A stretch of 12,058 nt of DNA from Faeciplasma avium (GCA_018713505.1 DVOL01000030.1:1-12058), one strand, 5' to 3'; counted from the stretch's first letter, positions 1 to 7,067 are shown. The notes: generated from the sequence alone by a model not told the origin. Numbers and translations: made by a program.

Positions 1-10
1 GGTGCTTTTT

Positions 11-691
11 ATGAAAAACAAAATGCTGATTTTTATTATAGGCGTGGGCTTGATGGCTGCTTTGGTATTTGTAGGAAACTACCTTCAGGTTAAGATACCG
101 AACGGAGTTTTGGTCACGAGAATACACTTCGGGAACTCGATGTGCCTTCTCGCCGGACTGATTTTCGGACCAATCGGCGGAGGTCTCGCCTCGGGAATAG
201 GTGCGGCGCTGTATGACCTCATCGACCCGGTTTACATCATCTCGGCACCGTTTACATTCCTATCAAAGTTTGCAATGGGCTTTGTATGCGGAGCGCTTGC
301 TTCTAGATACAAGGGAGAGAAAAAGAGCAAAAGAGTGGTGCTCGGCGTGACTCTGAGCGCCGTTTTGGGACAGATTACATACATAGTATTCTATCTCTCA
401 AAGACCTATTTCGGTCAGATACTGCTTGGAGCGGCAGTCGGTACGGCTCTAACCGCAACGGCGACAAACGCTCTTACCTCCACCATCAACGCCGTAATAT
501 CTGTTCTGGTATCGGTGCCCTTGTTCTTCGCTCTCAAAAAGCCGCTCAAGTCGACCGCCTTTGGCTCCTATCTCAACTCCGACAGGACAGAAAAGGTAAA
601 CTGGTCGCTTTGGATACCGCTCATTGTCGGCTTTGTACTTCTGTCCGTGGGAGCGCTGCTGTTCTACACCACGATGAAGCAAAGAGGCTGA
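11..691 (+). CDS. ECF transporter S component (vitamin-binding membrane subunit)
   Basis: This is a substrate-capture (S) subunit of an energy-coupling factor vitamin transporter. It would bind one vitamin in the membrane and dock onto a shared T/A1/A2 module, none of which is encoded here. The 226-residue product is very hydrophobic, with segments near residues 6-24, 42-62, 80-97, 110-130, 136-155 and 160-176. The run LAGLIFGPIGGGLASGIG and the following LYDLIDP (about 44-73) are typical of the riboflavin/pyridoxine-like S-component families. A seventh segment at about 201-222 goes beyond the usual six. I chose the ATG at 11 because the GG at the window edge fits the end of an AGGAGGTG ribosome site; an in-frame GTG at 2 is the alternative. 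The ligand cannot be told from sequence alone. Riboflavin or B6 are guesses, and the B6 kinase at 10525 is too distant to decide. Confidence 0.8.
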   Translation: MKNKMLIFIIGVGLMAALVFVGNYLQVKIPNGVLVTRIHFGNSMCLLAGLIFGPIGGGLASGIGAALYDLIDPVYIISAPFTFLSKFAMGFVCGALASRYKGEKKSKRVVLGVTLSAVLGQITYIVFYLSKTYFGQILLGAAVGTALTATATNALTSTINAVISVLVSVPLFFALKKPLKSTAFGSYLNSDRTEKVNWSLWIPLIVGFVLLSVGALLFYTTMKQRG

Positions 692-711
692 TTCAGGGAT
701 ATAATACACAT

Positions 712-746
712 AAGACCTCCTCACAGGCTTGCAGGGAGGTCTTTTT
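712..746 (+). terminator. Rho-independent terminator of the S-component gene
   Basis: The stem AAGACCTCC (712-720) pairs with GGAGGTCTT (735-743) across a 14-nt loop and is followed by a T run (742-746). It lies 20 bases after the stop codon and before the next promoter, so it separates this gene from prmA. Confidence 0.85.
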
Positions 747-760
747 GTTTCCTGACGCTA

Positions 761-789
761 TTGCTTTTACTTCCGGCCTATGCTATAAT
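761..789 (+). promoter_or_regulatory. Sigma-A promoter of prmA (extended -10)
   Basis: TTGCTT (761-766) and a perfect TATAAT (784-789) are 17 bp apart. TGC just before the -10 gives the extended -10 motif TGnTATAAT. Transcription should start near 796, about 30 nt ahead of the prmA start codon. Confidence 0.75.
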
Positions 790-826
790 CTCGCTTGGAA
801 TCAAGTTATTTTCGGAGGAGCGGAAA

Positions 827-1804
827 ATGGACTGGAAAGAGCTTAGGATAATTACAAACCATCAAGGCATAGAGCCGCTTGGAGCTATGCTCATAGCAAA
901 CGGCATAGAGAGCTTTGTCATAAACGACCCCGACGAGGTGAGACAGCTTGAGAGCGAAAAAAGCCCCGCATGGGACTATTTCGGCGATGAGGTCTACGAG
1001 GCTCTAGGAGACAAGACCTATATCGCAGTCTATATAGCCGACGACGAGAGCGGTCTTACAGACCTTGAGGCGGTAAATGCAAGCGTGGAGTCGCTCAGAG
1101 CAGCGTCGAAAGAGGAAAGCCTAGGTCCCCTTGAAATCATCTGCCGAAGCGTTAAGGACGAGGACTGGGCGAATAACTGGAAAAAATACTTCAAGCCGCT
1201 TGAAATAGGCAAAAGGCTTCTTATTAAGCCCTCCTGGGAGGAGCTTCCTCCCGACTGCTGTAGGACGGTGATAACCTTAGACCCCGCCCTCAGCTTCGGA
1301 ACAGGAAGGCATGACACCACAAGGCTGTGCCTTGAGCTGCTTGAAAAAACCCTTGCGCCGGGGGACGGCGTCTGCGACATAGGCTGCGGAAGCGGGATTA
1401 TATTTATTGCCGCTATGCTGCTGGGAGCTAAGTCTGCGTCGGCGGTTGACATCTCAGAGGACGCAGTCAGGGCGTCAGCCATGAACGCAGAGGAAAACCT
1501 CATTTCCCCTGACAGCTTCAGGGTGCTTCACGGCGACATAGTAAAGGATACGGCGCTAAGGGCTGAGCTTGGCTCAGGCTATGATTTGGTGGCGGCAAAC
1601 ATCGTGGCTGATGTGCTGATTTCAATGAAGGACATCTTCCCTGGGCTTTTAAAGCCCGGCGGCAGGCTGTTGGTGTCAGGAATTATAGACTCAAGAAGGG
1701 ATGAGGTAATCGCCTCCCTTGAAAACAGCGGCTTCGAGCTTTTGGAGCTTATAAGCTCTAATATGTGGAGCGCCGCAGTCCTAAGGCACAAGGGCGGCTC
1801 GTGA
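827..1804 (+). CDS. prmA: Ribosomal protein L11 methyltransferase PrmA
   Basis: PrmA is an S-adenosylmethionine-dependent enzyme that methylates lysines and the N-terminus of ribosomal protein L11 in the cytoplasm. The 325-residue length is normal for the family. An N-terminal substrate-recognition domain (about 1-100) leads to the hallmark DEDWANNWKKYFKP (111-124), then LDPALSFGTGRHDTT (151-165), the SAM-binding loop DIGCGSGI (184-191), an acidic strand end at VD (207-208) and AANIVADVL (256-264), where the family's catalytic Asn lies. The ATG at 827 is preferred because GGAGGAG lies at 814-820, 6 nt upstream; an upstream in-frame TTG at 761 falls on the promoter -35 box. The gene is monocistronic, with its own promoter and a terminator at 1821. 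In many Firmicutes prmA sits beside dnaJ or rsmE, which is not the case here. Confidence 0.95.
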   Translation: MDWKELRIITNHQGIEPLGAMLIANGIESFVINDPDEVRQLESEKSPAWDYFGDEVYEALGDKTYIAVYIADDESGLTDLEAVNASVESLRAASKEESLGPLEIICRSVKDEDWANNWKKYFKPLEIGKRLLIKPSWEELPPDCCRTVITLDPALSFGTGRHDTTRLCLELLEKTLAPGDGVCDIGCGSGIIFIAAMLLGAKSASAVDISEDAVRASAMNAEENLISPDSFRVLHGDIVKDTALRAELGSGYDLVAANIVADVLISMKDIFPGLLKPGGRLLVSGIIDSRRDEVIASLENSGFELLELISSNMWSAAVLRHKGGS

Positions 1805-1820
1805 TCTTTGGGACAAAATA

Positions 1821-1850
1821 AAAACAGCATGGATTGTCATGCTGTTTTTT
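1821..1850. terminator. Bidirectional terminator between prmA and cls
   Basis: AAAACAGCATG (1821-1831) and CATGCTGTTTT (1838-1848) form a perfect 11-bp stem with a 6-nt loop. The T run on the right ends prmA. The A run on the left reads as a T run on the minus strand and can end cls. A single shared hairpin fits two convergent genes only 70 bp apart. Confidence 0.9.
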
Positions 1851-1874
1851 ATCTGTACATAGACCTTAGTTTTT

Positions 1875-3401
1875 CTACATAAGCGGGGAAAAGACCTTCA
1901 GCACAGCCTGCAGCAGGGCGTAAAGAGCTCCCTTTTTGTTAAGCTGCTTGATGGTAATCTCCTGCGAGCTTTCCTGAGTGAGAAGAAAATCGGCGTCGAT
2001 TTCCTGTATGCACTTGGATTTGTAGACCAGCACGCAGTTTTCAAAATGCAGATAAAAGCTCCTAAAGTCGAAGTTTGCCGTTCCGACGACCGCAACCTTG
2101 CCGTCCGCCGATATCGACTTTGCGTGTATGAAGCCGGGGGTGTACTCGAATATCCTAACGCCGGAGAGCAAAAGCGTGCGGTAGTTAGACCTGGTGACGG
2201 CGAAAACCGTCTTCTTGTCAGGGATGTGCGGTGTGATGATTCTGACATCGACTCCGCTCATTGCTGCGTGACAGAGAGCGGTTGTCATCTCGTTGTCTAG
2301 GATTAGATAGGGCGTTGTGATGTAAAGAGAGCGGGTTGCGCTGTTTATGATTCCCAGGTAGGCAAGCTCGCATATCAGACTGTCGTTTGAGGGACCGTCG
2401 GCATATGGCTGGATGTAGCCGTCGGACTCACAGCTAAGCTCGCCCTCGTAGTCCTTGTAGTCGACCTGCGACTCGCCTCTTGAAAAGTGCCATAGCTGTA
2501 AGAATATCTCTGTCATCTTTGTGACAGCCTCGCCCTTCAGCATTATGCCGGTGTCCTTCCAGTGACCGAAGCGCTCGACATGGTTTATATACTCGTCGGC
2601 GAGGTTGATTCCGCCGGTGAAGGCGACATTGCCGTCTATAACCAGAATTTTGCGGTGGTCCCTGTAGTTTAGGAAGGTGTCAAGGGAGGGCCTAAGCCGG
2701 TTAAAGACCGATACGCTTATTCCCAGCGACTCAAGGTAGCCGTCATACCCCTTAGGGAGCTTTGAGACGCTTCCCAGGTCGTCGTACATCAGCCTGACCT
2801 CGATGCCCTCGGCTATCTTTCTTTTGAGCACCTCCAGGATGCTTCCAAGCATCCTTCCCTCCTCGATGATAAAGTATTCTATGAATATAAACCTCTCCGC
2901 ACGGTTAAGCTCCCTTAAAAGTGCGGTGTAGTAATCCTCCCCGGAGGGAAAGTATTTTGCCTGAGTATTTTTGTACACGGGAGCGTAGGAGGTTTTCTTG
3001 ATATACCTCAGCTGCCTCGCTATTTCGGGGTCGTCAGCCTCTATTTCGTCGAGACAGTCCTCACGGCTCTTGACGGCGCTCCGCATGAGCTGACGGTAGC
3101 TTTTAAACCTCTTTCCTATTCTGTAGCTCTGCTTTGACTTTGCAAATATGAGATAAAGAGGTCCCCCGCAGATGGGAAAAATCAGCACTGCTATAAGCCA
3201 GGTCAGCTTGAAGGAGGGATTCATCTCCTCGTTGGCGATGTCCAGAATCAAGATAATGGACAGAGCAAGTGATATGATATAGTACCATACGAATTTGTTG
3301 GCTAGAAAGATGAAAAATACAAACAGCACCGAAAGCTGTATCAAGACCAGCAGCGCAGTTATGAATATCTTAGAGCCAAGCAGCTTAAAAATCCTTCTCA
3401 T
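1875..3401 (-). CDS. cls: Cardiolipin synthase (phospholipase D family)
   Basis: This enzyme joins two phosphatidylglycerols into cardiolipin and glycerol at the cytoplasmic membrane. The 508-residue protein has the standard ClsA-type layout. Hydrophobic segments lie at about 12-33, 38-56 and 65-87, followed by two phospholipase-D domains. The first HKD motif is H249-R-K251 with D256 and GG at 263-264; the second is H426-A-K428 with D433, followed by GTANFDFRS. All catalytic residues are present. The minus-strand ATG at 3401 has an AAAGGAGGT site (3413-3421) about 11 nt upstream. It is convergent with prmA and divergent from the kinase-like gene, and has its own minus-strand promoter at 3454-3482. 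Nothing looks truncated. Confidence 0.95.
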   Translation of the reverse strand: MRRIFKLLGSKIFITALLVLIQLSVLFVFFIFLANKFVWYYIISLALSIILILDIANEEMNPSFKLTWLIAVLIFPICGGPLYLIFAKSKQSYRIGKRFKSYRQLMRSAVKSREDCLDEIEADDPEIARQLRYIKKTSYAPVYKNTQAKYFPSGEDYYTALLRELNRAERFIFIEYFIIEEGRMLGSILEVLKRKIAEGIEVRLMYDDLGSVSKLPKGYDGYLESLGISVSVFNRLRPSLDTFLNYRDHRKILVIDGNVAFTGGINLADEYINHVERFGHWKDTGIMLKGEAVTKMTEIFLQLWHFSRGESQVDYKDYEGELSCESDGYIQPYADGPSNDSLICELAYLGIINSATRSLYITTPYLILDNEMTTALCHAAMSGVDVRIITPHIPDKKTVFAVTRSNYRTLLLSGVRIFEYTPGFIHAKSISADGKVAVVGTANFDFRSFYLHFENCVLVYKSKCIQEIDADFLLTQESSQEITIKQLNKKGALYALLQAVLKVFSPLM

Positions 3402-3453
3402 TTTACCGGCTTACCTCCTTTGTGACTCGGCAGATTCTGCTCCTTAAAATACT

Positions 3454-3482
3454 ATTATACACCGATTATGCGGCTTTGGCAA
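3454..3482 (-). promoter_or_regulatory. Sigma-A promoter of cls
   Basis: Read on the minus strand, TTGCCA (3482-3477) and a perfect TATAAT (3459-3454) are separated by 17 bp. Transcription should start near 3447, about 45 nt ahead of the cls start codon. Confidence 0.75.
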
Positions 3483-3506
3483 CATTAGTAGAATAAAATT
3501 GCCTTG

Positions 3507-3555
3507 GGACAGCTCTTTATGCCAATAGGACAGGGCTTCGGGGAAAACCTGTCCT
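3507..3555. repeat. GGACAG repeats at 21-bp steps, including an 8-bp inverted repeat
   Basis: GGACAG occurs at 3507-3512 and 3528-3533, and its complement CTGTCC at 3549-3554, so successive copies are 21 bp (two helical turns) apart. The last two belong to a perfect inverted repeat, AGGACAGG (3527-3534) and CCTGTCCT (3548-3555). No T run follows on either strand, so it is not a terminator. The site lies upstream of the cls promoter and between the two divergent promoters, where a dimeric regulator could bind. That role is inference. Confidence 0.4.
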
Positions 3556-3571
3556 AACCGTCCGGGAAAAA

Positions 3572-3600
3572 GGTTACAAGTTGGTTACAGTGAGGTGACA
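3572..3600 (+). repeat. Three 11-bp-phased direct repeats upstream of the kinase-like gene promoter
   Basis: GGTTACA (3572-3578), GGTTACA (3583-3589) and GGTGACA (3594-3600) begin exactly 11 bp apart. The last ends 15 bp before the -35 box at 3616. Direct repeats with 11-bp steps are the usual target of OmpR/PhoB-type response regulators, and the core resembles the TTAACA-type Pho boxes of Firmicutes. They are a candidate activator site; the regulator is unknown. Confidence 0.45.
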
Positions 3601-3615
3601 GTTTGAAAAGACCGG

Positions 3616-3644
3616 TTGACATTTTACTCACCCGTTGGTATGAT
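3616..3644 (+). promoter_or_regulatory. Strong sigma-A promoter of the kinase-like gene
   Basis: A perfect TTGACA (3616-3621) is followed after 17 bp by TATGAT (3639-3644). Transcription should start near 3651, leaving a leader of about 110 nt. I found no recognisable riboswitch in that leader. Confidence 0.85.
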
Positions 3645-3761
3645 TAAATCGGTAATTTGCGGCAACTGTAATATTTTAAGCCGGCAGGCTGTCTGTCAGC
3701 TATTGATTTAGTAAAGCAATATCGGTGGATATATGACTTTTTGAAAGGAAAGATTGTATTG

Positions 3762-5546
3762 ATGAGTGAGCATAAAACGCTCTGCATGGGCTGCATGGAG
3801 GAGTCTGACAGCTTTGAAATCTGTCCTAAATGCGGATATGTAAACTCCTCGGCGAATCCGGCGTCCTATCTTCAGCCGAGGACTATGCTTGATTCAAGGT
3901 ATGTCGTTGGAAGGCTTCTTAGGTACAACGGCGAGTCGGCTGTGTATATCGGCTATGACAATCTTGAAAGGACCAAGGTATTTATAAAGGAGTACATGCC
4001 GGACGCTATTTGCAGGCGCAGCTCGGACGGTCTGGGGATTCTTGTAAACCAGAATTCCCTGGTGCAGTATAAAAACTATATGTCTGAGTTTGTGGAGCTG
4101 AATAAGGGTCTTACAAGATTCAGGACGATGTCGCACATAATAGCTCCCAACGATATGTTCTCCGCAAACGGCACGGCGTATGTCGTGATGGGATATTGCG
4201 ACGGCGTGACCCTAAAGCAGTACCTTGCCGACAATGCCGGCGAGCTTAGCTGGGAGCAGGTCAAAAAGCTTTTCCCGCCTCTTTTGACTACTCTTGGATG
4301 TCTCCACAACGCAGGAATCATACACCGTGGGATAAGCCTTGACAACATACTCGTCACCGACAGGGTGGAGCTTAGGCTCACCGGCTTCTCGATTCCCGAG
4401 ATAAGAACGGTCAATACAGACCTTGCCCCCGAGCTTTACCCCGGCTACTCAGCCCCAGAGCAGTACGGAGCCGCCGACTGGGACGGCACCTGGACGGATG
4501 TCTACTCCATCGCAGCCGTAATGTACAGAATCCTGACCGGCTGTATGCCTAACGAGGCTATGGCGAGGGTCGGCAACGACTCCCTTTTAGAGCCTGGAAA
4601 GATAAACTCGCATATCCCGGCTAATGTCTCAAGGGTAATAGCACAGGCTATGGCTCTTTCCTGTCAGAGAAGGATTCAGACCATTACCGACTTTGTAACA
4701 AAGCTGTTTGAGCAGCCAAGCTATATGTCAAAGCTGCCAAACGGCTCTACGCAGACGATAAATATCGACGCCCAAAGAGCAAATAAAAAGCTGAAGCCTG
4801 CTTCAAAGGGCTCGAAGAGGGGAGCAAACCCCGGGATGTTCATAGCCGCAGGACTTCTTCTTGCAGTTGTAGTCACCGCCTTTGTCCTACTTATTCTTAT
4901 GCTCCTTCCCGACGGCTCTGGGAGCCGTAACAATCCCGCCGTCACGCCCTCTACCGGGAGCGACAGCACTCCGGGAGTCAGCGAAGCCGTGCCGGATGTT
5001 CCCTCCATCGTCACCCTGCCGACAGAGGACAGCGAGCCTGTCACAACCCCGTCTGCGCCAACCGGCACGATGTTTGTAATGCCCGACCTGAAGGGTGAGA
5101 AGTACACCTCGGTAATCGAGAGCGAGACCTGGAAGGAGCGTCTTGAGTTTGACGCCGTGTACGAGTATTCCGACGATTACGAGAGCGGACTCATCTTTGA
5201 CCAGGACATTCCCGCCGGCACCGACCTCTATCCCGTGCAGAAGGTCAGGCTGTTTGTCAGCAAGGGACTCAGAATCGTAGAGATTCCCGATTATATGTAT
5301 CAGGACGAGTTCACCGGCATGGAGTTTAGGTATACCAAGGAGGAGTATGTCGAGATTCTTGACAGGCTCAACATAAAATATACTCTAAGAGAGCTTAACA
5401 CTCCCTATGAGCAGTCCGGCTTTGTCATGGGGGTTTACTGCAAGCAGACCGGCGACGGTGTCGGAGGTCAGATAAATGTCGAGGAGGGAGATACCCTTTA
5501 TGTCGACATCTCGGTTTACACTCCCGACGCCATGTTCGCAGGCTAG
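3762..5546 (+). CDS. Membrane-anchored zinc-ribbon pseudokinase with PASTA-like domains
   Basis: The protein (594 residues) has a serine/threonine-kinase fold but probably no phosphotransfer activity. It starts with a zinc ribbon (C8-x2-C11, C21-x2-C24). The kinase domain (about 45-320) keeps the beta-3 lysine (IKEYMP, K76), SAPEQY (230-235) and DVYSIAAVMYRILTG. However, the catalytic HRDxxxxN is HRGISLDN (G190), DFG is GFS (208-210), and the glycine loop is degenerate. A membrane helix (about 359-383), a Thr/Ser/Pro-rich linker and two PASTA-like repeats follow (MPDLKG to LFVSKG at about 440-502, then a more divergent one). PASTA domains in other bacteria sense peptidoglycan fragments. The ATG at 3762 follows AAAGGA (3744-3749) by 12 nt; an in-frame TTG at 3741 is less likely. 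It has its own promoter and no clear terminator. The role is inferred: a cell-wall-sensing scaffold or allosteric partner of an active kinase elsewhere. Confidence 0.85.
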   Translation: MSEHKTLCMGCMEESDSFEICPKCGYVNSSANPASYLQPRTMLDSRYVVGRLLRYNGESAVYIGYDNLERTKVFIKEYMPDAICRRSSDGLGILVNQNSLVQYKNYMSEFVELNKGLTRFRTMSHIIAPNDMFSANGTAYVVMGYCDGVTLKQYLADNAGELSWEQVKKLFPPLLTTLGCLHNAGIIHRGISLDNILVTDRVELRLTGFSIPEIRTVNTDLAPELYPGYSAPEQYGAADWDGTWTDVYSIAAVMYRILTGCMPNEAMARVGNDSLLEPGKINSHIPANVSRVIAQAMALSCQRRIQTITDFVTKLFEQPSYMSKLPNGSTQTINIDAQRANKKLKPASKGSKRGANPGMFIAAGLLLAVVVTAFVLLILMLLPDGSGSRNNPAVTPSTGSDSTPGVSEAVPDVPSIVTLPTEDSEPVTTPSAPTGTMFVMPDLKGEKYTSVIESETWKERLEFDAVYEYSDDYESGLIFDQDIPAGTDLYPVQKVRLFVSKGLRIVEIPDYMYQDEFTGMEFRYTKEEYVEILDRLNIKYTLRELNTPYEQSGFVMGVYCKQTGDGVGGQINVEEGDTLYVDISVYTPDAMFAG

Positions 5547-5688
5547 ATTAAAAATATCCTTCCTGTTTATTCAAGCCGGAAGCCAAAAGTCCCTGAAAAG
5601 CCTTAAAAAGTGTTGAATTTTCTTTAATATCAACAGAGATTTTGAAAAAAACAGTCGTATTTTCGTCATTCATTTCACCCCAAAAATA
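5547..5688. other. Intergenic stretch without recognisable feature
   Basis: This AT-rich part of the 305-bp gap before pfkA holds no convincing ORF and no stem followed by a T run. The kinase-like gene therefore has no visible intrinsic terminator, and its transcript may run toward pfkA. Confidence 0.4.
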
Positions 5689-5717
5689 TTGACATTATGC
5701 GGTGGGAATGATATGCT
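5689..5717 (+). promoter_or_regulatory. Sigma-A promoter of pfkA (extended -10)
   Basis: A perfect TTGACA (5689-5694) and TATGCT (5712-5717) are 17 bp apart, with TGA directly before the -10 as an extended -10. Transcription should begin near 5724, giving pfkA a leader of about 128 nt. Confidence 0.7.
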
Positions 5718-5769
5718 TTATGTGTTTGCTGGCAGAGACTAAGCGGTTTTTCACATGTATAATATTTTC

Positions 5770-5802
5770 ACTGCGGTAAAACGGTGACGCCGCTTTCGCA
5801 GT
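5770..5802 (+). promoter_or_regulatory. Hairpin in the pfkA leader
   Basis: ACTGCG (5770-5775) pairs with CGCAGT (5797-5802), and GCGG (5773-5776) could alternatively pair with CCGC (5790-5793). It lies in the untranslated leader, 34 nt before the pfkA ribosome site. No T run follows. It matches no riboswitch I know. Confidence 0.3.
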
Positions 5803-5851
5803 AATGAGCTGATTCGGTCTGCCTGCTAATCCTACGGAGGTGCAATTTTTG

Positions 5852-6832
5852 ATGTCTGACAGAACTGATATAAAGGGTACTATTGGCATACTTACCAGCG
5901 GGGGCGACGCTCCCGGCATGAACGCCGCAATAAGAGCCGTCACAAGAGCGGGTATCTTCAGCGGCTACAGAGTGATGGGCATAAGAAGGGGTTATCAGGG
6001 TCTTATCGAGGAGGATCTCTTCGAGATGGGACCAAGAGATGTCTCGGATATCGTCCAGCGTGGCGGAACGATGCTCTTTACCGCAAGAAGCAAGGAGTTT
6101 ATGACGCTTGAGGGCCAGAAAAGGGCAAAGGCTACCTGCGACAAGGTCGGAATCGACTATCTTGTCTGCATAGGGGGAGACGGCACCTACAGAGGAGCCA
6201 TGGATATCTGCAAGCTGGGAGTTAAGTGCATCTGCCTTCCCGGAACTATAGATAACGACATAGCCTGCACCGATTACACCATCGGCTTTGACACCGCCAT
6301 GAACACCTGCATCGAAATGATAGACAGGATAAAGGACACCGAGATGTCCCACAGCCGCTGCTCTGTCGTCGAGGTAATGGGAAGAAGAGCGGGTCATATC
6401 GCAGTAAATGTAGCGGCAGCCACCGGCGCCATAGATGTCATAACCGTCGAGATGCCGTATGACATCGACAAGATATGCAAGAAGATAATCGACCAGAAGA
6501 ACACCGGCAAGACGCATTTTGAGGTCGTCGTCGCCGAGGGAGTAGGTCACAGCGAGGATATAGCTAAGTATATCCAGGAGCACACCGGGATAGATTCAAG
6601 AGCTACGATTCTTGGATATGTCCAGAGGGGAGGCGCTCCCTCCTGCTACGATAGGGTAATAGCCGCAAGGATGGGCTGCTACGCAGTCGAGCTTATCGGG
6701 CAGAATGAGGTAAACAGGGTCATAGCCGTCAAGAATACAAAGCTTGTCGATTATGATATACAAGAGGCTCTGTCGATGAAGAAGGGCTACGATTCGCACC
6801 TTCACAATCTTTTAGCCTCACTTTCCCTCTAA
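5852..6832 (+). CDS. pfkA: ATP-dependent 6-phosphofructokinase
   Basis: PfkA phosphorylates fructose 6-phosphate to fructose 1,6-bisphosphate, the committed step of glycolysis. The 326-residue length is typical of the bacterial homotetrameric enzyme. Visible motifs are GILTSGGDAPGMNAAIRAV (12-30), GGDGTYRGA (108-116), PGTIDNDI (130-137) with catalytic D134, EVMGRRAGHIA (174-184) and LGYVQRGGAPSCYDR (254-268). Gly in GGDG (111) and Gly131 before TIDND mark the ATP-using form; pyrophosphate-dependent relatives carry Asp and Lys there. GGAGGTG (5836-5842) lies 9 nt before the ATG at 5852; in-frame GTG 5840 and TTG 5849 are less well placed. It has its own promoter. The folT riboswitch begins only 18 nt after the stop and no strong terminator lies between, so pfkA and folT may share a transcript. 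Confidence 0.97.
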   Translation: MSDRTDIKGTIGILTSGGDAPGMNAAIRAVTRAGIFSGYRVMGIRRGYQGLIEEDLFEMGPRDVSDIVQRGGTMLFTARSKEFMTLEGQKRAKATCDKVGIDYLVCIGGDGTYRGAMDICKLGVKCICLPGTIDNDIACTDYTIGFDTAMNTCIEMIDRIKDTEMSHSRCSVVEVMGRRAGHIAVNVAAATGAIDVITVEMPYDIDKICKKIIDQKNTGKTHFEVVVAEGVGHSEDIAKYIQEHTGIDSRATILGYVQRGGAPSCYDRVIAARMGCYAVELIGQNEVNRVIAVKNTKLVDYDIQEALSMKKGYDSHLHNLLASLSL

Positions 6833-6849
6833 AAAGGGAAGCAATCGTT

Positions 6850-6964
6850 TTGAGTAGGAAACCGAGCGTAACGCCTTTAATTGGCTCAGTGCCGCACAGA
6901 CGGGGAGTTGCTGTGCGGACGAAACGGCATTTAGCCTGCGGTTCGGTTTCCGCATCCCGCTTAA
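6850..6964 (+). ncRNA. Tetrahydrofolate (THF) riboswitch
   Basis: The RNA should bind reduced folates and control folT downstream. Stem P1 is TTGAG (6850-6854) with CTTAA (6960-6964). P2 is a perfect 9-bp GGAAACCGA (6857-6865) with TCGGTTTCC (6943-6951). P3 is a perfect 8-bp CCGCACAG (6892-6899) with CTGTGCGG (6911-6918), with a GGGG-containing loop. Conserved single-stranded blocks match the class as I remember it: GAGTAG at the 5' side, GCGTAA after P2, ACGAA after P3, GCGGT before the P2 3' strand, and GCATCC.GCT before P1 closes. The next gene is folT-like, the most common partner of this class. A covariance-model scan would settle it. Confidence 0.88.
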
Positions 6965-6985
6965 CTTGCATACAGCTTTTCATGA

Positions 6986-7064
6986 GATTTTTCCTTATGG
7001 TCTTGTGCATATTGTGCATATTAAGTAGGATATGTGTAGTATTGATTTGATTTAAGGAGGAATC
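6986..7064 (+). promoter_or_regulatory. Ribosome-site-sequestering hairpin (riboswitch expression platform)
   Basis: GATTTTTCCTTA (6986-6997) can pair along all 12 positions (two G-U) with TAAGGAGGAATC (7053-7064), which contains the folT Shine-Dalgarno sequence. The loop is 55 nt and holds a tandem TTGTGCATA repeat. Folding would hide the ribosome site, which fits translational control by the THF aptamer about 20 nt upstream. How the aptamer switches this hairpin is not visible. GGGAAGC (6836-6842) pairing with GCTTTTC (6975-6981) could link the two. Confidence 0.6.
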
Positions 7065-7067
7065 AGA

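Noticed and set aside
5758..5763. TATAAT as the main pfkA promoter
   Set aside because: No -35 hexamer is found 16-18 bp upstream and there is no correctly spaced TGn. The TTGACA-17-TATGCT pair at 5689-5717 is better.
5768..6583. Long 271-codon minus-strand frame opposite pfkA
   Set aside because: It lies over a fully conserved pfkA. Its composition reflects the complementary strand and no recognisable domain or ribosome site was seen.
6822..6840. Terminator at the end of pfkA
   Set aside because: TTCCCT and AGGGAA can form six pairs, but no proper T run follows and the riboswitch begins at once.
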